Both the position numbers and the translations under genes were made by a program. Positions 7,199-10,428 of a stretch of DNA of 10,428 nucleotides are shown here, in pieces. Position 1 is the stretch's first letter; each line of letters starts with the position of its first letter. The notes under the pieces are model-generated. The model was not told where the DNA came from. It did not search any database and saw only the letters and a list, made by a program, of their open reading frames with translations. Location of the stretch: assembly GCA_030043235.1 (NCBI GenBank), contig JASHYF010000286.1, positions 1 to 10,428 of the forward strand. Reading direction: 5' to 3'. The stretch comes from Solirubrobacteraceae bacterium. GTDB taxonomy: Bacteria; Actinomycetota; Thermoleophilia; Solirubrobacterales; Solirubrobacteraceae.

Positions 7199-7220
7199 TC
7201 GCCGGCCGTGTGAAGCCTAC

Positions 7221-8027
7221 GTGCGCCCCGACGCTGCCGAGGCCGCGCGCACGCCCGTCGTGATCCTCTGCGGTGGGCGCGGCACGCGCCTGCAGGAGCG
7301 CACGCGCGAGATCCCCAAGCCGCTCGTCGAGATCGGCGCCCTGCCGATCCTCTGGCACGTCATCCAGCTCTACGCCGCCCACGGCTTTCGCCGCTTCCTG
7401 CTCGCCACCGGCTATCGCGGCGAGCTGATCGAGCGCTTCGTCGCCGCGCGTGCGTGGCCGCACGGCGTGAGCGTCGAGTGCGTGGACACGGGCCCCGAGA
7501 CGCCCACCGGCGGGCGCATCAAGCTGCTCGAGCCGCGTCTCGCCCACGAGCGGCTGTTCTGCGCGACCTACGCCGACGGCCTCGCCGACATCGACCTCGG
7601 CGCGCTGCTGGCGTTCCACCGCGAACACGGCGAGCTCGCCAGCATGACCGTCGTGCGCCCGCAGCTGCAGTTCGGGGTCACCGAGCTCGACCGCGACGGG
7701 CGCGTGACCGGCTTTCGCGAGAAGCCCACCTCCGAGCACTGGATCAACGGGGGGTTCTTCTGCTTCAGCGGGGGCGCTCTCGGTTATCTGCAGCCCGGCA
7801 GCGTGCTGGAGCGCGCGCCGCTCGAGCGACTCGCCGCCGACCGGCAGCTGCGCGCACGCCGCCATGAAGGCTTCTGGGCGTGCATGGACACCTACAAGGA
7901 CGCCGTCGCGCTGGGCGACCTGTGGGCGAGCGGCGAGGCGCCGTGGCGCTTGTGGGGGGAGGATGCGTCCCTTCGGCCGGTGCGAGCGGCGCCGACGCAA
8001 CGGCTACACGTAACCGGCAGCCCGTAG
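7221..8027 (+). CDS. RfbF-like sugar-1-phosphate cytidylyltransferase (nucleotidyltransferase family)
   Basis: The protein has 268 residues. The nucleotide-binding signature GGRGTRL at 18-24, followed by PKPLVEIG at 32-39 and PILWH, closely follows glucose-1-phosphate cytidylyltransferase (RfbF), which makes CDP-glucose from CTP and glucose 1-phosphate. Further matches are VDTG then TGGR, YADGLADID with the metal-binding Asp119, FREKP (Lys168), WINGGFF, MDTYKD (Asp223) and GEAPWRLW near the end. Compared with RfbF as I recall it, the loop before VDTG is shorter and about 20 residues are added at the C-terminus, so another sugar or nucleotide is possible. I chose GTG at 7221, with a weak GAAG motif 5 nt upstream; GTG at 7260 is an alternative. 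The frame stays open upstream through the repeats, but that part is not family-like. The last 24 bp overlap the convergent GNAT remnant. No other sugar-pathway gene is adjacent. Confidence 0.82.
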   Translation: MRPDAAEAARTPVVILCGGRGTRLQERTREIPKPLVEIGALPILWHVIQLYAAHGFRRFLLATGYRGELIERFVAARAWPHGVSVECVDTGPETPTGGRIKLLEPRLAHERLFCATYADGLADIDLGALLAFHREHGELASMTVVRPQLQFGVTELDRDGRVTGFREKPTSEHWINGGFFCFSGGALGYLQPGSVLERAPLERLAADRQLRARRHEGFWACMDTYKDAVALGDLWASGEAPWRLWGEDASLRPVRAAPTQRLHVTGSP

Positions 8028-8171
8028 CGCGGCGAGTGTGACCATCAGCGTTCGCGGTGTGGCGCTGAGCGCCCGGAAGCCGAATCGCTGATAGAAGGCG
8101 GCGGCGCTCTCATCAGTGGCATGGACGACCGCGGCGCAAACGGCGACGCGGTGCATACGCATCTCCACCAT
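8004..8171 (-). pseudogene. Remnant of a GNAT acetyltransferase gene (C-terminal 50 or so codons)
   Basis: The minus strand encodes 55 residues from ATG at 8169-8171 to TAG at 8004-8006. VVHATDESAAAFYQRFGFRA, then a short strand (TLMVTLAAL), is the normal end of a GNAT protein, especially the kind related to TacT-type acetyltransferase toxins. A complete protein would have about 110 more residues upstream, including the acetyl-CoA loop. Instead an in-frame stop occurs at 8184-8186 and the vapC gene begins soon after, with no GNAT-like sequence in the other frames between. The remnant overlaps the end of the opposite cytidylyltransferase gene. I read it as a decayed gene left after a deletion. 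A functional mini-protein is unlikely. It has no DUF1778-type partner here, so a toxin origin is a guess. Confidence 0.65.
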
Positions 8172-8231
8172 CGTACGGCAAGGTCAACTCGCAGGAGCTG
8201 ACTGCCATCCTGGCTCGAACGGCCTCGCGGG

Positions 8232-8618
8232 TCACTGGTCGTCCGTTATCAACTCAGCGAGGGCGTCCGCACGCGCGAGCCGTGCATCCGTGGTGAGCAC
8301 CGCGGCTGAGTTCAGCGAAATCGCCAGCTCGGTGTACAGCGCGTCGGCAAGGCGCTGGTTTGCACGCCGCCGCCACGCACCCTCGAGCAGGCGCGCAAGC
8401 GCATGCCGGCGGATGGGCGCTTGGGCAAGCTCGACGAGCGCGGCGGTCACGGCCGAGTCCCGCAACTCGCCGGCACGATGCAGCCGTCCGAGCGCCGAGA
8501 GCACCTCTGCGTCGAGGTGGGCGGGGGCGTGTAGCTGGTGGCGGCGCATGCGCGCGCGCACCTTTGCGCCGAGATCCCCGTTGAGCAAGACCTCCACCAT
8601 CGCGGAGGCGTCCACCAC
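8232..8618 (-). CDS. vapC: PIN-domain ribonuclease toxin (VapC family)
   Basis: The protein has 128 residues from the GTG at 8616-8618. The four acidic PIN residues are present: Asp3 in VDAS, Glu38 in DAEVLSAL, Asp92 in LADALYTELA and Asp111 in TTDARLA. This matches VapC-type toxins, Mg2+-dependent endoribonucleases that cut tRNA or rRNA and are held inactive by the partner antitoxin. I chose GTG 8618 because TGAGG, made of the antitoxin stop codon and the next two bases, lies 5 nt upstream, and because family members usually begin right before VVDAS. GTG at 8657 or 8645 would add 13 or 9 residues and overlap the antitoxin gene. It is translationally coupled to the antitoxin gene, with a gap of 7 bp. 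All catalytic residues are kept, so it is likely active. Confidence 0.88.
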   Translation of the reverse strand: MVDASAMVEVLLNGDLGAKVRARMRRHQLHAPAHLDAEVLSALGRLHRAGELRDSAVTAALVELAQAPIRRHALARLLEGAWRRRANQRLADALYTELAISLNSAAVLTTDARLARADALAELITDDQ

Positions 8619-8625
8619 CAGAACC

Positions 8626-8859
8626 TCAGGCCGGGTCGTCGTCACCGAGCTCGGCACGCGCCTCGTCGATGGCCTCGATCACCCGCTCGTGAGGAATGTT
8701 CGCCTTCGGCAGGCGCTCCACACGATCGAGCCAGCGATCGGTCTCAACGCTCGCCAGGGTGCTGCTCAGCGCGTCCTGGGTGATCTTGGAGATGTTCAAT
8801 TCAGCCTCGCGAGCTTCCCGCGCGAGCTCATCCGGCAGGTACACGTTCACGCGCGCCAT
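8626..8859 (-). CDS. Ribbon-helix-helix type antitoxin, partner of the PIN toxin
   Basis: The protein has 77 residues, starting MARVNVYLPDELAREAREAE. An N-terminal strand (RVNVYLP) followed by two helices is the ribbon-helix-helix DNA-binding fold of CopG/CcdA-like antitoxins. The acidic C-terminal part (IDEARAELGDDDPA) is where such proteins wrap around their toxin. It lies immediately upstream of vapC on the same strand, the normal antitoxin-first order. I chose ATG 8857-8859 rather than the GTG five codons upstream, because a -10 element TATACT would lie inside the longer version. It probably represses its own promoter together with the toxin, as is known for this class. The family is inferred from pattern and context, as sequence conservation in antitoxins is low. 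Confidence 0.85.
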   Translation of the reverse strand: MARVNVYLPDELAREAREAELNISKITQDALSSTLASVETDRWLDRVERLPKANIPHERVIEAIDEARAELGDDDPA

Positions 8860-8865
8860 GCGCAC

Positions 8866-8871
8866 AGTATA
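8866..8871 (-). promoter_or_regulatory. -10 element of the toxin-antitoxin operon, probably leaderless
   Basis: On the minus strand TATACT (five of six bases match TATAAT) ends 6 nt before the antitoxin ATG. Transcription would then begin at about the A of the AUG. It overlaps the palindrome GTATAC (8867-8872), a plausible core for autoregulation by the ribbon-helix-helix protein. The cyclase stop codon at 8878-8880 is only 7 bp away. No clear -35 is seen. Confidence 0.5.
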
Positions 8872-8877
8872 CACACA

Positions 8878-10008
8878 TCAGCGTCGCCGCACCCTGAACA
8901 GCGCCACCGGCTCGCGGATCCCCCGCAGTCGCCGCTCACCCGCGTCAGACCATCTGTAGGCGCCGGCGACCGACTCGCGCACCGCACGCTCGACCAGCAC
9001 GCTGCCCGGCCGAGCGACCGCGGTGATGCGACTGGCGAGATTCACGGGGCGCCCGAACCAGTCGCCCGCGCGCGGCAGCGCCTGCCCGAGCGCGGTGCCG
9101 GCGCGCAGCTGCGGGAAGTCCTCGCCCTCCGCGTCCGCTGCGTCGACGAGGCTGAGCGCGGCGTCCAGCAACGGCTCAGGCTCCGGCGCGACCAGCATGG
9201 CAGCATCGCCGATCGTCTTCACGAGCCTCACCGGCAGCTCGGCCACGCCCGCCGCAAGCCTTTCCAGGCGCACCGCCAAATGCCCCAGCTCGTCGGGCGG
9301 CACTTCCTCGCCCAGGCGCGTGAACCCCACGAGGTCGGCGAAGCACACCGCCACCTCGCGCGAGCCCGGCAGGCGCCCGCCCGTGCGCTCGAGCTCGCTC
9401 ACCACCGCGCTCTGCGTCACGTGGCGCAGGTGCAGCGCCAGCACGTTGCTGACGAGCGGATCCACCAGGGGGTAGAGCGCCGCGGCCGCGGCCGCGTACC
9501 TCTGCGCGAGCTCGGGCTCGCTCATGCCCGGCTCGAGCACCAGTTTGAGCGGCACGATGCGCAGGCTTTCCGCCGCCTGCGAGAGCCCGCGGCCGAGCAC
9601 GCGCAGCAGCTCCAGCAGATCCTCGTCGGAGAGGCCCGCTTCGCGTGCCACGTGCACCATGCGCGTCGTCTCCAGCTCGGCCTCCGTGTACGCCGCCTCC
9701 CCCGACTCGGGCGCCGGCAGCCCCATCGCGCGGCGCGCCTCCAGCAGGAAGCTCTCCTCGATGCCGCTCAGCTCTGCCACCTCCGCCGAGGTGTAGCGCT
9801 CGGGGCCCACCAGCACGCGGTCGGCCGGCAGGTACACGATCGTTCCGCTCGCCGTCGCGCTGCGCATCTCCCACAGCGGCATGCCTTCGCTCGCGAGCTG
9901 CTCGAGCAGCGCCACGCGATCCGCGCGCGCGGCCCCCTCCAGGCCGTCGAGCAGGCCCTCCGCGGCGAAGTCGATCGGCGCTTGCGGGTCGGGCGGGTGA
10001 GAGCCCAT
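8878..10008 (-). CDS. Class III adenylate cyclase with Rv1264-like N-terminal regulatory domain
   Basis: The protein has 376 residues. Residues 10-205 are helical and resemble the regulatory domain of mycobacterial Rv1264/Rv2212-type cyclases, which in Rv1264 senses pH. Residues 217-374 are the catalytic domain. All key residues are present: metal-binding Asp225 (FADLVGF) and Asp268 (KTIGD), purine-selecting Lys264 and Asp316 (GDWFG), and transition-state Asn323 and Arg327 (NLASR). This set indicates ATP as substrate and cAMP as product, made by a homodimer with two composite sites. No membrane segment is visible, so it should be soluble. I chose ATG 10006-10008, after which family-like sequence begins; the longer frame would run into the ruvC start. 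It is divergent from ruvC and stops 18 bp before the antitoxin start. The signal that controls it here is unknown. Confidence 0.9.
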   Translation of the reverse strand: MGSHPPDPQAPIDFAAEGLLDGLEGAARADRVALLEQLASEGMPLWEMRSATASGTIVYLPADRVLVGPERYTSAEVAELSGIEESFLLEARRAMGLPAPESGEAAYTEAELETTRMVHVAREAGLSDEDLLELLRVLGRGLSQAAESLRIVPLKLVLEPGMSEPELAQRYAAAAAALYPLVDPLVSNVLALHLRHVTQSAVVSELERTGGRLPGSREVAVCFADLVGFTRLGEEVPPDELGHLAVRLERLAAGVAELPVRLVKTIGDAAMLVAPEPEPLLDAALSLVDAADAEGEDFPQLRAGTALGQALPRAGDWFGRPVNLASRITAVARPGSVLVERAVRESVAGAYRWSDAGERRLRGIREPVALFRVRRR

Positions 10009-10072
10009 CGGATGCGCAGCGTACGCGAAGCTCGTAGGCAGGCGTCCGGTGGCGGGCGCAGAATCAACAATC
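10009..10072. promoter_or_regulatory. Divergent promoter region between the cyclase gene and ruvC
   Basis: These 64 bp must serve both genes. The AT-richer part before ruvC contains CAGAAT (10059-10064), four of six bases matching TATAAT and ending 8 nt before the GTG at 10073. No Shine-Dalgarno sequence precedes ruvC, so a near-leaderless mRNA is possible. No clear element was found for the cyclase side. Confidence 0.35.
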
Positions 10073-10428
10073 GTGATCGTTCTCGGCATCGATCCCGGGC
10101 TTGCCAGCACCGGCTACGGCGTGGTCGCACGCCGCGGGGGCAGATTGTTGGCGCTGGATGGCGGCGTCATCGTCACCCCCGCCGAGATGCCGCCCGAGCG
10201 GCGCCTCGCGGACATCCACAGGGACGTGGATGCGCTGCTGCAGGAGCACCGGACCGATGCGCTCGCACTCGAGGAGCTCTATTTCGGGCAGAACGTGCGC
10301 ACCGCCCTCGCCGTCGGGCAGGCACGCGGCGTGGTGCTGCTCGCGGCCGGACAGCGCGGCGTGCCGTGCGTCGGCTACACGCCCCAGCAGGTCAAGGGCG
10401 CCGTATGCGGGAGCGGACGCGCGCCCAA
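10073..10428 (+). CDS. ruvC: Holliday junction resolvase RuvC, N-terminal part (3' end outside window)
   Basis: The first 118 residues are present. The start MIVLGIDPGLASTGYGVV carries the catalytic Asp7 at the same place as in E. coli RuvC. ALEELYFGQN has the second acidic residue, Glu67. GQARGVVLLAA and YTPQQVKGAVCGSGRA are the next conserved blocks. RuvC is a dimeric Mg2+-dependent endonuclease that cuts four-way DNA junctions in recombination and repair, working with the RuvAB branch-migration motor. The GTG start is fixed by the conserved first strand. The last acidic residues lie beyond the window. ruvA and ruvB probably follow. Its usual neighbour yebC is 3.17 kb upstream. Confidence 0.96.
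   Translation, partial: MIVLGIDPGLASTGYGVVARRGGRLLALDGGVIVTPAEMPPERRLADIHRDVDALLQEHRTDALALEELYFGQNVRTALAVGQARGVVLLAAGQRGVPCVGYTPQQVKGAVCGSGRAP

Larger units (their letters stand above)
6913..7201 (+). repeat. Composite GC-rich repeat array: three copies of module 1, two of module 2
   Basis: This 289-bp stretch fills the gap between yebC and the next gene. Module 1 starts GGTGGCGCAGCC and ends CTCGGTCAAC. It occurs at 6913-6966, 6967-7040 and 7096-7148. Its centre is a hairpin (GCCGGCC-GGA-GGCCGGC) followed by GGCGGGCCGGGCCCCTCTT. Copy two has a longer, different central hairpin. Module 2 (7041-7093 and 7149-7201, 53 bp each) follows copies two and three, not copy one. It differs at only a few bases between copies and ends in the palindrome CTGTGAATCACAG. 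Several reading frames stay open through the array, but they lack any known domain and I treat them as non-coding. It could be a family of dispersed extragenic repeats, a transcription end region for yebC, or a non-autonomous element. Confidence 0.8.

Noticed and set aside
6913..7201. CRISPR array
   Set aside because: The units are long, directly abutting, of unequal length and without unique spacers of constant size; no cas genes are nearby.
6914..7213. A 99-residue frame made of the repeats (VAQPAGGRRAGPLF units)
   Set aside because: More than one frame is open through the repeats and the copies differ by changes that do not respect codons (53, 54 and 74 bp lengths), so the DNA or RNA rather than a protein appears to be repeated.
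6786..7220. N-terminal extension of the cytidylyltransferase through the repeat array
   Set aside because: The frame is open, but the translated part is a shadow of the yebC end plus translated DNA repeats. Family similarity begins only around residue 13 of the GTG 7221 version.
8172..8231. Plus-strand reading YGKVNSQELTAILARTASRV as a gene fragment
   Set aside because: Too short, no start codon or recognisable family, and the surrounding genes are on the other strand.

Overview
The window looks like chromosomal DNA from a high-GC actinobacterium. I favour a Thermoleophilia/Solirubrobacterales-type lineage, but this is an inference. The grounds are the very GC-rich third codon positions, a class III adenylate cyclase with a mycobacterial Rv1264-like regulatory N-terminus, start regions lacking Shine-Dalgarno sequences that suggest leaderless mRNAs, and a large secreted collagen-like protein with a beta-rich tail. 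No rRNA, tRNA, CRISPR array, integrase or transposase is visible.

Left part (1-4573): the C-terminal end of a GNAT acetyltransferase, a 291-bp leader, then a 1001-residue secreted protein (488-3493). That protein combines degenerate sialidase-type Asp-box motifs, a duplicated Cys-containing beta module, about 30 Gly-X-Y triplets and a short C-terminal beta domain. It ends at a perfect 10-bp hairpin shared with the convergent gene for an MBL-fold hydrolase with a winged-helix C-terminus (3533-4573).

Middle (4629-6907): a phosphomannomutase/phosphoglucomutase gene lies upstream of the MBL gene on the minus strand. A strong compound hairpin sits right after its stop codon. It is divergent from yebC, with only 34 bp between the start codons.

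Right part (6908-10428): in many bacteria yebC is followed directly by ruvC. Here 3.17 kb separates them. This interval holds a GC-rich composite repeat array (6913-7201), an RfbF-like sugar-1-phosphate cytidylyltransferase, a remnant of a second GNAT gene, a ribbon-helix-helix/PIN (VapBC-type) toxin-antitoxin pair, and the adenylate cyclase. The window ends inside ruvC.

Possible functional links: the phosphohexomutase could supply the sugar-1-phosphate that the cytidylyltransferase activates, although they are not in one operon. yebC and ruvC are core genes. The toxin-antitoxin pair, GNAT remnant and repeats mark the yebC-ruvC gap as an accessory site. I see no clear undescribed multi-gene system. 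The most unusual items are the chimeric collagen-like protein, the composite repeat array (one copy swaps its hairpin arm but keeps the stem base) and the hairpin behind the mutase gene.
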